NCBI RefSeq assembly: GCF_023156245.1
Contig: NZ_JAKZAH010000008.1
Span: 52,480-116,479 of the forward strand
DNA from: Marinobacter bryozoorum
GTDB taxonomy: Bacteria; Pseudomonadota; Gammaproteobacteria; Pseudomonadales; Oleiphilaceae
DNA: 64,000 nt
Direction of reading: 5' to 3'
This document shows positions 8,972 to 18,211 of this stretch, piece after piece. Each line of letters begins with the position of its first letter. Position 1 is the first letter of the stretch. The notes under the pieces were generated by a model. It saw only the letters and a list, made by a program, of their open reading frames with translations, was not told the DNA's origin and ran no database searches. The translations under genes were made by a program, and so were the position numbers.

Positions 8972-10476
8972 CGGCGCTTGGCAGGCTTGAAGCCGTCGCG
9001 CTTGCCGCCTGACCTGGCGCCTGGCTTGCCACCGGACTTGTTGCCCCGATAACCGCCGGGTTTGCCGCCCGGTCCGCCCTTACGGAAGTTACCACGCTTG
9101 CCACCCGGGCCGCCTTTGCCCCTGGGAGGGTTGGCGGACGGTATCGGCAGCTCTGACGGGGTTTCCAGTGGCAGCGAACCCGGTTGGGCGGACTCCATCC
9201 AGCAGGCCAGGGCGCCGGCCAGCATGGCCATGTCCATATCATTGCGTTCGGCAATATCGTCCAGAAGGCCCATGGCCTTGGCCAGCTTGCCGTCTTCAGT
9301 GAAGCCCATGAGCTGACTTTCGAACTGCTCCTGGCGGAGCTTCTGAAGTGCCGCCGGAGTGGGTAGTTCGTACGGCTCCATGGGCGAGTTGGTGGCACGC
9401 TCCAGGGTGCGTAGCCAGCTGCGCTCACGGGGGGTGACCAGCAGGATTGCCTTGCCGGCACGACCGGCGCGGCCCGTGCGGCCCACGCGGTGAATATAGG
9501 CTTCGCTGTCGTAGGGCACGTCGTAGTTGATGACGTGGGTAATCCGTGGCACATCCAGGCCCCGGGCAGCCACGTCAGTGGCGATGATCAGGTCCTTCTT
9601 GCCTCGCTTGAGGTCTTCCACGGTCTGTTCCCGCTGGCGCTGATTCAGGTCGCCGTTCAGGGGGGCCACGGAGTGACCGCGGGCCGCCAGCTTCTCGGCC
9701 AGCAGGGTGGTTTCTGCCTTGGTGCGCACGAAGATAATGGCCGCATCGATCGGCTCCACTTCCAGGATGCGGGTCAGCGCATCCAGCTTGCGCTCACCGA
9801 AGGTCGGCAGTACGAACTGGGAAATCCGCTCAACCGTGCGGGTTTCGCTCTTGATTTTGACTTCCCGGGCGTCGCTCAGGTAGGTGTTGGCAACCCGGGC
9901 GATGGCCGGCGGCATGGTGGCAGAGAACAGCGCGCGCTGGCAGCTGTCCGGAGTGCTGGCAAGGATGGCTTCGACATCGTCGATAAAGCCCATGCGCAGC
10001 ATCTCGTCCGCTTCATCCAGCACCAGGGCCTTCAGGTTGTTCAGCTTCAGCTTGCCGCGACGCAGGTGGTCCAGCAGGCGCCCCGGGGTGCCGACGATGA
10101 CCTGTGAGCCCCGGTTCAGGGCCTTGAGCTGGGGTGCGAAATCCGCGCCGCCGTAGATGGGGAGCACGTGGAGCTGGCGGAAACCGCTGGCATAGGTAGT
10201 AAAGGCTTCGGCGACCTGGATGGCCAGTTCCCGGGTGGGGGTCAGTACCAGAATCTGGGTGGACAGGTCGTCTGCGTCGATGCGGCTGAGCAGGGGCAAC
10301 GCAAAGGCGGCCGTCTTGCCGGTACCGGTCTGGGCGATACCCAGCAGGTGGCGTCCTTCCAGCAGCACCGGTATGGCCTGGGCCTGGATGGGAGACGGGG
10401 TTTCATAGCCAACGGTACGGACAGCTTCGAGCACAGCCGGGTCGAGGCCGAGTTCAGCAAAGGTTTGTTCTGACAT
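8959..10476 (-). CDS. DEAD-box ATP-dependent RNA helicase, CsdA/DeaD-like core with basic Gly-rich tail
   Basis: An RNA helicase, probably for ribosome assembly or mRNA remodelling. The motifs are in order: the Q-motif region (FAELGLDPAVLEAV...PSPIQAQAIP), Walker A AQTGTGKT (48-55), PTREL, DEAD (154-157), SAT (185-187), and the C-terminal RecA domain with IIFVRTK, ATDVAARGLDVPRI and HRVGRTGRAGR. The core resembles E. coli CsdA more than RhlE or SrmB. The protein is 505 residues against about 630 for CsdA: the DbpA-type RNA-binding domain is missing and the last 55 or so residues are Gly/Lys/Arg repeats (GGPGGKRG, GGKPGGYRG). A long untranslated leader may lie upstream, as in cold-shock helicase genes. 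Confidence 0.92.
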   Translation of the reverse strand: MSEQTFAELGLDPAVLEAVRTVGYETPSPIQAQAIPVLLEGRHLLGIAQTGTGKTAAFALPLLSRIDADDLSTQILVLTPTRELAIQVAEAFTTYASGFRQLHVLPIYGGADFAPQLKALNRGSQVIVGTPGRLLDHLRRGKLKLNNLKALVLDEADEMLRMGFIDDVEAILASTPDSCQRALFSATMPPAIARVANTYLSDAREVKIKSETRTVERISQFVLPTFGERKLDALTRILEVEPIDAAIIFVRTKAETTLLAEKLAARGHSVAPLNGDLNQRQREQTVEDLKRGKKDLIIATDVAARGLDVPRITHVINYDVPYDSEAYIHRVGRTGRAGRAGKAILLVTPRERSWLRTLERATNSPMEPYELPTPAALQKLRQEQFESQLMGFTEDGKLAKAMGLLDDIAERNDMDMAMLAGALACWMESAQPGSLPLETPSELPIPSANPPRGKGGPGGKRGNFRKGGPGGKPGGYRGNKSGGKPGARSGGKRDGFKPAKRRQAD

Positions 10477-10855
10477 TCAATTACCTGGTATTCGGGATGG
10501 GGGAGCCACAGATCTGGAGGCCGGTAACAGCCTGAAACCGGAAGAAGGACGGGCTCCTGAAGCTACCGGCTGAGCGCGTCGGGGTAGCCTGTTGAACCTT
10601 GGACGGTTCGCGAACCCCATAAACCCGGCTGGTATCGTCACGGACCGGTCGCCGGTTTGGCGTTGGGGTCCGTGGGTCTGGTCATCCTGTTGATGACGCG
10701 GCGCAGTATACGCGGTTGTCAGCTGGTTTTATAGCGGTGCGGAGCATCCGGCGGTAGGTAATTGCCCGTGTGACTTGTGTCATGAAGCGCTTTGGGGCAG
10801 TCTTTTGGGTTTATATAATACGCATCCTCATCAATTAACCGGAGACACCATTGCC
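10477..10855. other. 379-nt divergent promoter region of helicase and thioesterase genes
   Basis: No gene is visible. The region must hold promoters for both divergent genes. It contains a perfect 12-bp palindrome, GGTTCGCGAACC, at 10605-10616 and a TATAAT box at 10814-10819 for the plus-strand gene. The GC-rich part beside the helicase is long enough to form a structured leader, but I could not assign a fold. Confidence 0.5.
10791..10819 (+). promoter_or_regulatory. Likely sigma-70 promoter of the thioesterase gene
   Basis: A consensus -10 hexamer TATAAT lies at 10814-10819, in an AT-rich pocket (GGTTTATATAATACGC) that stands out from the GC-rich surroundings. The matching -35 position (10791-10796, TTTGGG) is poor. 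Transcription would start near 10826, about 30 nt before the ATG. Confidence 0.5.
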
Positions 10856-11641
10856 ATGAATCTCGAGGAAATCCTGGCCTCGGCGGCCAACAACGAAGTG
10901 ACTATTCCTGCTGTCTGGGCCCAGGGACGGGCAACGTTCGGCGGTGTCACAGGCGCCCTGGCCTGTGAGCGGATGCAGTCTGTGGTAACGCCGGGGCGTC
11001 CGCTGCGGGCCATGCAGGTGTCTTTCGTGGGGCCGGTTGAGCCGGGCATCCCGGTTGCACTTGAGGTGGAACTGTTGCGGGAAGGCAAGGCGGTCAGTCA
11101 GGCCATGGTCAGAATGGTGCAGAACGGCACTACCCGGCTGATAGCCATGGGTGCCTATGGTAGTGGTCGCGAATCCTTGGTAAGTGTTGCGCCTCAGCCG
11201 GCCCCGCAAGTGCCGGCCCCTGAAGACTGTGAGCCGACGCCTTTCATTAAGGGCGTCACACCCGACTTTGTCCAGTTTATCGAGACACGTTTGTGTTTCG
11301 GTAGCCGTCCGTTTTCAGGTGAGAAGCACCGGGATATTGGCGGCTGGATGAAGTTCCGTGAGGCGCCTTCCAGGCTGGACGATCCGGCCATCGTCGCGCT
11401 GATCGACGCCTGGCCACCGGTACCCCTGTCTCATCTGACCGAGTTTGCTCCCAACAGCTCGCTGACCTGGTCCGTTGAAATAATGGATCCCCGCCCGGCC
11501 ATCAAGGTCGACGACTGGCTTCTATACCGGGCAGAAATTGACAAGGCGGATGACGGCTACTCCAACACCCATGCGCAGATATGGAACCGACAGGGTGAGC
11601 TGGTCGCCATCAGTCGCCAGACTGTGGCGGTGTTCGGTTAG
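10856..11641 (+). CDS. Acyl-CoA thioesterase family protein (double hot-dog)
   Basis: A 261-residue protein of the thioesterase-like superfamily with two fused hot-dog domains, as in TesB and its relatives; such enzymes hydrolyse acyl-CoA. The N-terminal half has AQGRATFGGVTGALACERM, where the glycine-rich helix start is typical, and PLRAMQVSFVGPVEPG. The C-terminal half has SSLTWSVEIMD and GELVAISRQTVAVFG, the common C-terminal hot-dog strand. I chose ATG 10856 behind CCGGAGACACC; the frame stays open for 27 codons upstream, but that part includes the promoter. The substrate chain length is unknown. A second family member lies at 60031-60828. Confidence 0.8.
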   Translation: MNLEEILASAANNEVTIPAVWAQGRATFGGVTGALACERMQSVVTPGRPLRAMQVSFVGPVEPGIPVALEVELLREGKAVSQAMVRMVQNGTTRLIAMGAYGSGRESLVSVAPQPAPQVPAPEDCEPTPFIKGVTPDFVQFIETRLCFGSRPFSGEKHRDIGGWMKFREAPSRLDDPAIVALIDAWPPVPLSHLTEFAPNSSLTWSVEIMDPRPAIKVDDWLLYRAEIDKADDGYSNTHAQIWNRQGELVAISRQTVAVFG

Positions 11642-11662
11642 ACGCGGGGGTGCTCCGGCTGG

Positions 11663-12559
11663 TCAGGCCGCCAGGCTTGGCCGGCAGGCATCGATAATCA
11701 CCCTGGCAAAGCTCTCGGCGGCGTCTTCCTGGAGGAAGTGCCCGCCGGAGAGGGTGATATGGGGCTGCCCCAGGGCGCCGGGAATCTTGCGCTGCAACGG
11801 CAGGTGCCCGCCACGGGTGCCCGGGTCGGAATCGCTGAAGCAGGTGATGAACGGCTTCTGCCATCCCTCCAGGAATCGCCATAACCGCTGGCGGTTCAGT
11901 TCCTTGTGAGGTTGCCCCAGGGTGCTGGCGAATGACCGTGCCCCGGCCTTGTAGCGATCGCTGGGGAAGGGGGCATCGTAAGCGTCCCTCTCTGCCCTCG
12001 TCAGGGGGCGGGTGGTGCCCAGCTGGATCAGTTGAGGTACCGGGAACCATGGGCTGTAACGGGCAAACATCTGCCACATGCTGTGGGCCGGTGGCCTGGT
12101 TTCGTCCTCTCCGGGAACCACGGCATTGGCGGCGATAATCCGGCTGAACCGGTCTGGCTGTCGCATGACCAGTGCGAGGGCGAGCAGCGATGTTCGGTTC
12201 TGGCATACCAGGGTGACGTTGTTGAGGTCGAGGGCCAGTAGCCACTGCTCCAGCCAGTCCAGGTGCCGGTCAAAGGAATAGTCTTGCTGGTGCTCCGGCT
12301 TGTCGGACCGGCCAAAACCTATCAGGTCCGGCGCAAGGGCGCGCAGCCCCGCCCCTGCCACCAGCGGAATCATGTGGCGGTACAGGTAGGCCCAGCCGTG
12401 TTCGCCATGCAGGAGTACCACTGGCGCCGCTTTCTCCGGGCCGTGGTCCACATAGTGAAGGCGAAGCGGAAGCTCTGTGCCTACCTCGACATAGTGGGGC
12501 GGGAAAGGAAAGTCCGGCAGATCCCGGAAACGGGATTCGTCGGTTCTGAGAATACGCAT
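11663..12559 (-). CDS. Haloalkane dehalogenase-like alpha/beta hydrolase with nucleophile position altered
   Basis: The protein follows the haloalkane dehalogenase pattern closely: MRILRTDESRF...DFPFPPHYVEV, the oxyanion strand VVLLHGEHGWAYLY (49-60), APDLIGFGRSDKP (76-88), DYSFDRHLDWLEQWL and NVTLVCQ (114-120). In active dehalogenases the next residues are the nucleophile Asp in a DWGG turn; here they are NRTS, with Asn at 121. The catalytic acid region FSDSDPGTRGG (241-251) and the His274 in SGGHFLQED remain. Loss of only the nucleophile elbow suggests an inactive or repurposed fold. I chose ATG 12559 (298 residues); a TTG at 12586 is possible but has no ribosome binding site. Confidence 0.8.
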   Translation of the reverse strand: MRILRTDESRFRDLPDFPFPPHYVEVGTELPLRLHYVDHGPEKAAPVVLLHGEHGWAYLYRHMIPLVAGAGLRALAPDLIGFGRSDKPEHQQDYSFDRHLDWLEQWLLALDLNNVTLVCQNRTSLLALALVMRQPDRFSRIIAANAVVPGEDETRPPAHSMWQMFARYSPWFPVPQLIQLGTTRPLTRAERDAYDAPFPSDRYKAGARSFASTLGQPHKELNRQRLWRFLEGWQKPFITCFSDSDPGTRGGHLPLQRKIPGALGQPHITLSGGHFLQEDAAESFARVIIDACRPSLAA

Positions 12560-12675
12560 ACCATCGACTGCTCTGGCTGACTGCAAGCGTGTCCGGAGGA
12601 CCTGATGGGAACCAGCTTAGAGCAGATGGCAATTCTTTGTGTGGGCTTTACGTAACAGAGCGTTATCGATTTGAA

Positions 12676-12927
12676 TCAGACTGCGACGCGGTTCTCGTCA
12701 CGCTGCCGTTCTGCGGCAGCCATGGCGTCGTCACAGCAGTTCACTGCGCCGCAGTCGTCAGCCGAACACAGGCCGATGGTGTTGCAGGGAAGGTCATAGC
12801 GGTTCTCTCCTTCGTTGGCGAAGATCCGCTTGGCAGGGAGGATAGACCTGCAATGGCCGCAAAGAAGCGTTGGAACCGTGCTGTTTTCAGCCAACACTGC
12901 GGTGTAGAAATCGTAATATTCACTCAT
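12676..12927 (-). CDS. Small cysteine-rich protein, probable metal binder
   Basis: I do not recognise this 83-residue protein. It is probably real because AAGGAG stands 6 nt before ATG 12927. It has seven cysteines: a CGHC pair (residues 23-26) that could bind zinc, then PCNTIGLCSADDCGAVNCC, with Cys at about 48, 54, 59, 64 and 65, ending in a charged helix. No signal peptide is present, so the cysteines would be in the cytoplasm, where metal binding is more likely than disulfides. The gene is isolated: 182 nt separate it from the minus-strand gene upstream, with nothing recognisable between. Confidence 0.65.
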   Translation of the reverse strand: MSEYYDFYTAVLAENSTVPTLLCGHCRSILPAKRIFANEGENRYDLPCNTIGLCSADDCGAVNCCDDAMAAAERQRDENRVAV

Positions 12928-13109
12928 GGTTGCTCCTTGTTTTGATGTCCATGACGGTCGCCTGGTCCGTGGCCGGTGATCCGGCCAAAGGCGTACCCGT
13001 TACACAATAAGGCCTGGATGTGACAATTAAAGGTCCCTTCCTGGCGAGTTTGTACGGCAGGGGTATTAGCGGTGGTTCACTTTCGGAAAGGGCAGTCCGG
13101 GATGGCGGT

Positions 13110-13448
13110 TCAGGTTTCCGGAGGGCGGGGGCGGCGATTGGAGCGTTTGTCTTCCCAGCTCAGTCCTCGCGGATCGTACCAGCCCAGTTCCTGGAGAACC
13201 TGGTCACGGGTTTGCTGTGACAGGGTGTCCCACAGTACCGTAAAGGCTTCCACGGCGCGCTCCCGCTGACGCCGCTGCCGGCTGCGCAGGCGCCCGATCA
13301 ACTGGGGCAGTCGCAGGGCTTCCCCCAGTTGTCCCGGCACCAGCACTTCCTGCCCCATTACCTTGCGGCGATGGGTGCGCCTGGCCAGCACAGCAGTCAG
13401 CGCCTCGGCTGCCTGCAACGCTGTTTCTTCATTGAAGTCGTCTGTCAC
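13110..13448 (-). CDS. Small basic hypothetical protein
   Basis: A 112-residue protein I cannot assign. It has an acidic N-terminus (MTDDFNEET), a helical middle (ALQAAEALTAVLARRTHRRK), a very basic stretch (IGRLRSRQRRQRERAVEAF) and a Pro/Arg-rich end. The basic helix could contact nucleic acid, but that is a guess. The start is GTG at 13448, with AAAGG upstream. Codon use looks like that of its neighbours. The gene is divergent from the AI-2E permease gene, with 198 nt between them for two promoters. Confidence 0.55.
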   Translation of the reverse strand: MTDDFNEETALQAAEALTAVLARRTHRRKVMGQEVLVPGQLGEALRLPQLIGRLRSRQRRQRERAVEAFTVLWDTLSQQTRDQVLQELGWYDPRGLSWEDKRSNRRPRPPET

Positions 13449-13646
13449 TGTTCCGACCTTTGAAAAAAAGCCCCGGATTTACCGTGTATCCCGATCCACG
13501 TTCATCGATGCCGGCCGGTTCCGGAAATCACATAGCCGGCCTTTATCATGAATACCCCAACCGATTACTATACCCTGTCGTGGGCAAAACTGGCCATGCC
13601 GCACGCCATGGGCCCATAGCACCCCAACAGAAAGGAATACTGTCTG

Positions 13647-14720
13647 ATGAAGTACGAGAGCCTGGAGCGCTGGACGTTTCTGGGAAGCCTGTTGCTGGTT
13701 TCGCTGGCCTTCCTGTTCCTGCTGAAGCCTTTCTTTGGTCCCATATTCTGGGCCGTGGCCATTGCGCTGATCTTCCATCCGGTGCGCCAGCGACTGGCCG
13801 GGCGTATGGGTGACCGCCCGAACCTGGTTGCCTTTGTGACGCTGCTGATCTGCATGGTGATCGTCATCATCCCGGTGATGGTGCTGATTTCATCGTTGGT
13901 AGCGGAGGGCCTGGCGGTGTACCAGAAAATCCAGGACGGGGACATCCGGCCCGGTGAGTACCTGGATCAGGTTAACCAGTCGTTCCCGGCTATCGAGGCC
14001 TTCCTGTCCCAGTTCAACCTGGACTTCTCCGCGTTGCGGGATCGCCTGGTGTCCGGTGTGGCGGGTGCCAGCCAGTTCCTTGCCAGGCAGGCTCTGGGGC
14101 TTGGTCAGAACACCTTCCAGTTTTTCCTGAGCCTGGCGCTGATGGTCTACCTGGCATTCTTTCTGTTACGGGACGGCTCGCGACTGGTGGACCTGCTGAT
14201 CCAGGCGCTGCCCCTGGGCGATGAGCGCGAACGGTTGCTGTTTGCCAAGTTTGCCGAGGTAACCCGGGCAACCGTGAAAGGCAACCTGCTGATCGCCATC
14301 ATCCAGGGGGCCCTGGGCGGCCTGATTTTCTGGATACTGGGTATTACCGGCGCCCTGCTGTGGGGTGTGGTTATGGCGATCTTCTCGCTGCTGCCAGCGG
14401 TAGGCGCGGCGGTGGTGTGGGTGCCCGCTGCGATTTACCTGGCAGCGGTGGGGGAATATGTCCCGGCAATTGTTCTTACCGCCTTCGGTGCCATTGTAAT
14501 TGGCCTGGCGGATAACCTGCTGCGTCCGATCCTGGTGGGCCGGGATACCAAGCTGCCGGATTACATCGTATTGCTGTCGACCCTGGGTGGGCTGGTGATG
14601 TTCGGTATCAACGGGTTCGTGATGGGGCCGCTGGTGGCGGCGCTGTTTATGGCGTTCTGGGGAATTTTCATCCGGGAGTTCAGCGAGCAGGAGCCGATAC
14701 TGTCACGAAAGGACCAGTAA
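13647..14720 (+). CDS. AI-2E family (PerM-like) membrane transporter
   Basis: A 357-residue inner-membrane protein of the AI-2 exporter superfamily, which includes PerM and TqsA. The layout is typical: hydrophobic N-terminal segments (LLLVSLAFLFLLKPFFGPIFWAVAIALIF), a soluble amphipathic middle, and then GALLWGVVMAIFSLLPAVGAAVVWVPAAIYL and GLADNLLRPILVGRDTKLPDYIVLLSTLGGL, the most conserved C-terminal block. The family exports small molecules or couples to sodium or protons; a role in AI-2 itself should not be assumed. AAAGGA sits 10 nt before the ATG. A good terminator follows. Confidence 0.88.
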   Translation: MKYESLERWTFLGSLLLVSLAFLFLLKPFFGPIFWAVAIALIFHPVRQRLAGRMGDRPNLVAFVTLLICMVIVIIPVMVLISSLVAEGLAVYQKIQDGDIRPGEYLDQVNQSFPAIEAFLSQFNLDFSALRDRLVSGVAGASQFLARQALGLGQNTFQFFLSLALMVYLAFFLLRDGSRLVDLLIQALPLGDERERLLFAKFAEVTRATVKGNLLIAIIQGALGGLIFWILGITGALLWGVVMAIFSLLPAVGAAVVWVPAAIYLAAVGEYVPAIVLTAFGAIVIGLADNLLRPILVGRDTKLPDYIVLLSTLGGLVMFGINGFVMGPLVAALFMAFWGIFIREFSEQEPILSRKDQ

Positions 14721-14751
14721 TTCAGCGAGTGCCCTGGCTTGCGTAGCAGAT

Positions 14752-14793
14752 AACGCCAGCGCCGGTCGTTCCATGCCCGGTCGCTGGCGTTTT
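14752..14793 (+). terminator. Rho-independent terminator after the AI-2E gene
   Basis: AACGCCAGCG (14752-14761) pairs with CGCTGGCGTT (14782-14791) over 10 bp, with a 20-nt loop, running into TTTT. It lies 31 nt after the AI-2E stop and 15 nt before the end of the convergent ilvD. Confidence 0.75.
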
Positions 14794-14807
14794 CGTAACG
14801 GTCCGGA

Positions 14808-16643
14808 TCAGTCGAGCCTGGAAAGGTCCCGAACAGCACCCTTGTCAGCGCTGGTGGCCAGCAGCGCATAGGCCTTCAGTGCAGCGGACACCTTGCGTAC
14901 CCGGGGTGCCGCCGGTTTCCATCCCTCGGCATCGCGCTGTTCACGGCGGCGGTCCAGTTCATGCTGGTCGATTTCCACGTTGATGGTGCGGTTGGGAATA
15001 TCGATACGGATCAGGTCACCATCCTCGATAAGGCCGATGGCCCCGCCTGCAGCCGCCTCCGGGGACGCGTGGCCGATAGACAGCCCGGAAGTACCGCCCG
15101 AGAACCGGCCATCGGTGAGCAGGGCGCATTCCTTGCCCAGGCCCTTGGACTTCAGGTAGCTGGTGGGGTACAGCATCTCCTGCATGCCCGGTCCTCCCTT
15201 GGGTCCCTCGTAGCGGATGATGACCACCTCGCCGGCTTTGACCTGGTCACCAAGGGTGCCCTCGACCGCAGCATCCTGGCTTTCAAAGACCCGCGCCGGG
15301 CCTTCGAAGACGTAGATACTCTCGTCCACACCGGCGGTTTTCACCACGCAGCCGTCCCGGGCGATGTTCCCGTAGAGCACGGCCAGGCCGCCCTCGGATG
15401 AATAGGCATGCTCCACCGAGCGGATGCAGCCGTTCTCCCGGTCACCGTCCAGTGACGGCCAGCGGGTGCTCTGGCTGAAGGCTTCCTGGGTGGGTATGCC
15501 CGCAGGTCCGGCCTTGTAGAACTCCACAACGTCTGCGGGCGGGTTACGCATGATGTCCCACTTGTCCAGGGCTTCCGCCATGGTGCGGCTGTGTACTGTG
15601 GGCAGGTCAGTATTGATCAGTCCGCCCCGTTCAAGCTCCCCGAGAATCCCCATGATGCCGCCGGCCCGGTGTACATCTTCCATGTGGTACAGGGGAGAGT
15701 TCGGGGCCACTTTACAAAGCTGGGGCACCCTGCGGGAAAGCTGGTCGATTTCATTGAGGGTGAACGGTACGCCGCCTTCCTGGGCGGCAGCCAGCAGGTG
15801 CAGGATAGTGTTTGTGGACCCGCCCATGGCGATGTCCATGACCATGGCGTTTTCGAAAGCCGCCATGGACGCAATGCTCAGGGGAAGAACGCTGGCGTCA
15901 TCCTGTTCATAGTAACGGCGGGCGTTCTCCACGATCTGCCGGCCAGCCCACAGGAACAGGCGTTCGCGGTCGGCGTGGGTGGCAAGGGTAGAGCCGTTGC
16001 CGGGCAGGGCCAGGCCGATGGCTTCGGTCAGGCAGTTCATGGAATTGGCGGTGAACATGCCGGAACAGGAGCCGCAGGTGGGGCAGGCGCTGCGTTCGTA
16101 TTCCTCTACTTGCTCGTCACTGGCGTTGGGGTCTGCCGCAATGACCATGGCGTCCACCAGGTCCAGCTTGTGTTCCGAGAGCTTGGTCTTGCCAGCCTCC
16201 ATGGGACCGCCGGATACGAAAATGGTCGGGATGTTCAGCCGCATGGCGGCCATCAGCATGCCCGGGGTGATCTTGTCGCAATTGGAGATGCACACCAGGG
16301 CGTCGGCACAGTGGGCGTTGACCATGTACTCTACCGAGTCCGCGATGATTTCACGGGAGGGCAGGGAATAGAGCATGCCGTCGTGGCCCATGGCGATGCC
16401 GTCGTCCACCGCAATGGTGTTGAATTCCTTGGCGACCCCGCCGGCGGCCTCGATCTCCCGGCAGACCAGCTGGCCGAGGTCTTTGAGGTGCACGTGCCCG
16501 GGCACGAACTGGGTGAAGGAGTTGGCTACGGCAATGATGGGCTTGCCGAAGTCATCGTTTTTCATCCCGGTAGCGCGCCAGAGGGCCCGGGCCCCCGCCA
16601 TGTTGCGGCCGGCGGTTGAGGTGCGTGAACGATAATCTGGCAT
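14808..16643 (-). CDS. ilvD: Dihydroxy-acid dehydratase
   Basis: It dehydrates 2,3-dihydroxy-isovalerate and its homologue in valine, leucine and isoleucine synthesis, using an iron-sulfur cluster and Mg. The 611 residues are the normal length. Cluster and active-site motifs are visible: [13 protein letters not shown], the [21 protein letters not shown] stretch, [14 protein letters not shown] and [21 protein letters not shown] near the C-terminus. The start is ATG 16643. It stands alone; no other ilv gene is in the window and no leader peptide or attenuator is evident. Confidence 0.97.
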   Translation of the reverse strand: MPDYRSRTSTAGRNMAGARALWRATGMKNDDFGKPIIAVANSFTQFVPGHVHLKDLGQLVCREIEAAGGVAKEFNTIAVDDGIAMGHDGMLYSLPSREIIADSVEYMVNAHCADALVCISNCDKITPGMLMAAMRLNIPTIFVSGGPMEAGKTKLSEHKLDLVDAMVIAADPNASDEQVEEYERSACPTCGSCSGMFTANSMNCLTEAIGLALPGNGSTLATHADRERLFLWAGRQIVENARRYYEQDDASVLPLSIASMAAFENAMVMDIAMGGSTNTILHLLAAAQEGGVPFTLNEIDQLSRRVPQLCKVAPNSPLYHMEDVHRAGGIMGILGELERGGLINTDLPTVHSRTMAEALDKWDIMRNPPADVVEFYKAGPAGIPTQEAFSQSTRWPSLDGDRENGCIRSVEHAYSSEGGLAVLYGNIARDGCVVKTAGVDESIYVFEGPARVFESQDAAVEGTLGDQVKAGEVVIIRYEGPKGGPGMQEMLYPTSYLKSKGLGKECALLTDGRFSGGTSGLSIGHASPEAAAGGAIGLIEDGDLIRIDIPNRTINVEIDQHELDRRREQRDAEGWKPAAPRVRKVSAALKAYALLATSADKGAVRDLSRLD

Positions 16644-16958
16644 GGCTGTTCTCTCGTTTTATCCTGCTTTCAGTTAATGCCACGGTTCGTCCCGAGCTGG
16701 TCATGTCACGGGTGGGCAGGGCCAGGCGGGCGGGTTGCGGGCTGTATGCAAACCGATGAGGATACCAGATTAACGGCTTATCGCATGGTTGTTTTCACTG
16801 GCGGTATTTACAATACTTCAGGAGCCAGCGTTCCATTGCCGGAATGGCCGGGACATCAGCGGGTGCTGGTGGCTGTTGACGTACAGCCGGCCGCGGTGTT
16901 CGCTTCGGCAATGTTTACCGGGGTGATTGTTTGCGCTGTCCGGAACAGGGAGTTGTCA
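16644..16958. other. 315-nt divergent intergenic region, ilvD and HDOD gene
   Basis: The plus-strand reading frame of the HDOD gene is open across this region, but the translation here is not protein-like and a good ribosome binding site favours the downstream ATG at 16959. An AT-richer stretch around 16787-16815 (TTGTTTTCACTGGCGGTATTTACAATAC) is the likeliest promoter location, though no clean -35/-10 pair can be named. Confidence 0.4.
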
Positions 16959-18209
16959 ATGAGTGTTCGAGAAAGCCTGGCACTGGGCCGGCTCAGGGAG
17001 TTTCACCCACTTAACCGCCTGACGGACGAGCAGCTGGTGGTGCTGGTCAGTCGGGCCGAGCGGCGCGTACACCGGCCCGGCCAGCGAATTCTCGAACGGG
17101 GCGCCCGGGACGGCATGGACTTGTTCCTCCTGAAAGGGGCTGTGGAACTGGTATCCGCGGATGGGCGCCAGGTAACGGTCAACGCGGGTACCGAAAAGGC
17201 CGTTACCGCCATCGCCCGCCTGCAGCCGCGTATGTTTGACGTTACGGCGGTCCAGCCTTGCGAGTTCCTGGTGATTGAACAGGCGGTGCTTAATAAACTG
17301 CTCCAGGCCGCCCCCCTTGAATACTCCGATGACCACAGTGGCCGTGAGGCAGACACGGATGATGAGCACCGGTTACTGATGGAGTTCTATGCCGAACTGA
17401 AATCCAATCAGGTCAGCCTGCCGAGCCTGCCGGATGTGGCCTGGAAGGTTCGCCGGTTGGCAGACCGTGAAGATTCCTCTGCCGAAGATATCGCCCGGGC
17501 CCTGACCGCTGATCCAGCCATGTCTGCGAAACTGGTCCGTTCCTGCAACAGTGCGCTGTATCGTGGATTCAGCGAAGTCCGCAATGTCCGGGACGGGGTG
17601 GTACGCCTGGGCGTGAAAACGACCCGGCAGCTGGTGACTGTGTTTGCCATGCGTGAAGTATTTCGCAGCCGGCAACCTGAATTGCAGCAAGCGATGGACA
17701 AACTGTGGCGGGAAGCGCGCACCGTGGGTGCCCTGGCCTGGGTGCTTGCAGAGTCGTCCACCCGGGTTGAGCCGGAGGAGGCGCTGCTGGCGGGGCTCCT
17801 CCATAACATTGGCGCGGTGCCGGTGCTGGTCCATGCGGAGCACCATCCTTCGCTCCTGGCCAGTCCGTCTGCCCTGGAGCGGGCGATTACTGCGTTACAG
17901 GCCGATATTGGTGCCGCGATCCTGCAGAACTGGCACTTTTCGGCGGCATTCGTTGAAGCCGCCCGTCATGGAGACGACTGGTTCTATGAGTGTGCCGAGG
18001 AGCAGCCACAGCTGGTCGACCTGGTGATCGTGTCCCGGTTGCACGCACGTATGTCTGAGAAGCAGAACGAGGGCCTGCCCGAGTTCGAGCAAGTGCCAGC
18101 CTACCGCCGGTTGGGTGCGCTGGAGTTGACCGCTTCCCGGAGCCTTAAGTTGGTGGAGACAGCCCGTGAGCGACTGGACGAGCTGCAGAGATTGTTGGCG
18201 GGGCATTGA
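16959..18209 (+). CDS. HDOD-domain signalling protein with N-terminal cyclic-nucleotide-binding-like domain
   Basis: A 416-residue signalling protein. Residues 10 to about 115 look like a cNMP-binding beta-barrel (FHPLNRLTDEQLVVLVSRAERRVHRPGQRILERGARDGMDLFLLKGAVELVSADGR). Residues from about 150 form an HDOD domain: SLPSLPDVAWKVRRLADREDSSAEDIARALTADPAMSAKLVRSCNSALYRG, then VRLGVKTTRQLV and LLAGLLHNIG. HDOD proteins resemble HD phosphohydrolases but usually lack the catalytic His-Asp pair and act as scaffolds. ATG 16959 has GGAG 6 nt upstream. The stop overlaps the region before the LON gene, which starts 2 nt later, so the two form an operon. Confidence 0.85.
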   Translation: MSVRESLALGRLREFHPLNRLTDEQLVVLVSRAERRVHRPGQRILERGARDGMDLFLLKGAVELVSADGRQVTVNAGTEKAVTAIARLQPRMFDVTAVQPCEFLVIEQAVLNKLLQAAPLEYSDDHSGREADTDDEHRLLMEFYAELKSNQVSLPSLPDVAWKVRRLADREDSSAEDIARALTADPAMSAKLVRSCNSALYRGFSEVRNVRDGVVRLGVKTTRQLVTVFAMREVFRSRQPELQQAMDKLWREARTVGALAWVLAESSTRVEPEEALLAGLLHNIGAVPVLVHAEHHPSLLASPSALERAITALQADIGAAILQNWHFSAAFVEAARHGDDWFYECAEEQPQLVDLVIVSRLHARMSEKQNEGLPEFEQVPAYRRLGALELTASRSLKLVETARERLDELQRLLAGH

Positions 18210-18211
18210 CC

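Noticed and set aside
15591..16619. Long open frame (342 codons) antisense to ilvD
   Set aside because: It lies wholly opposite a clear ilvD, has no ribosome binding site and its translation is rich in His/Gly/Gln as expected of a GC-rich shadow frame.
16677..16958. N-terminal extension of the HDOD protein to ATG 16677
   Set aside because: The extra 94 residues are not domain-like and the ATG at 16959 has a good ribosome binding site.
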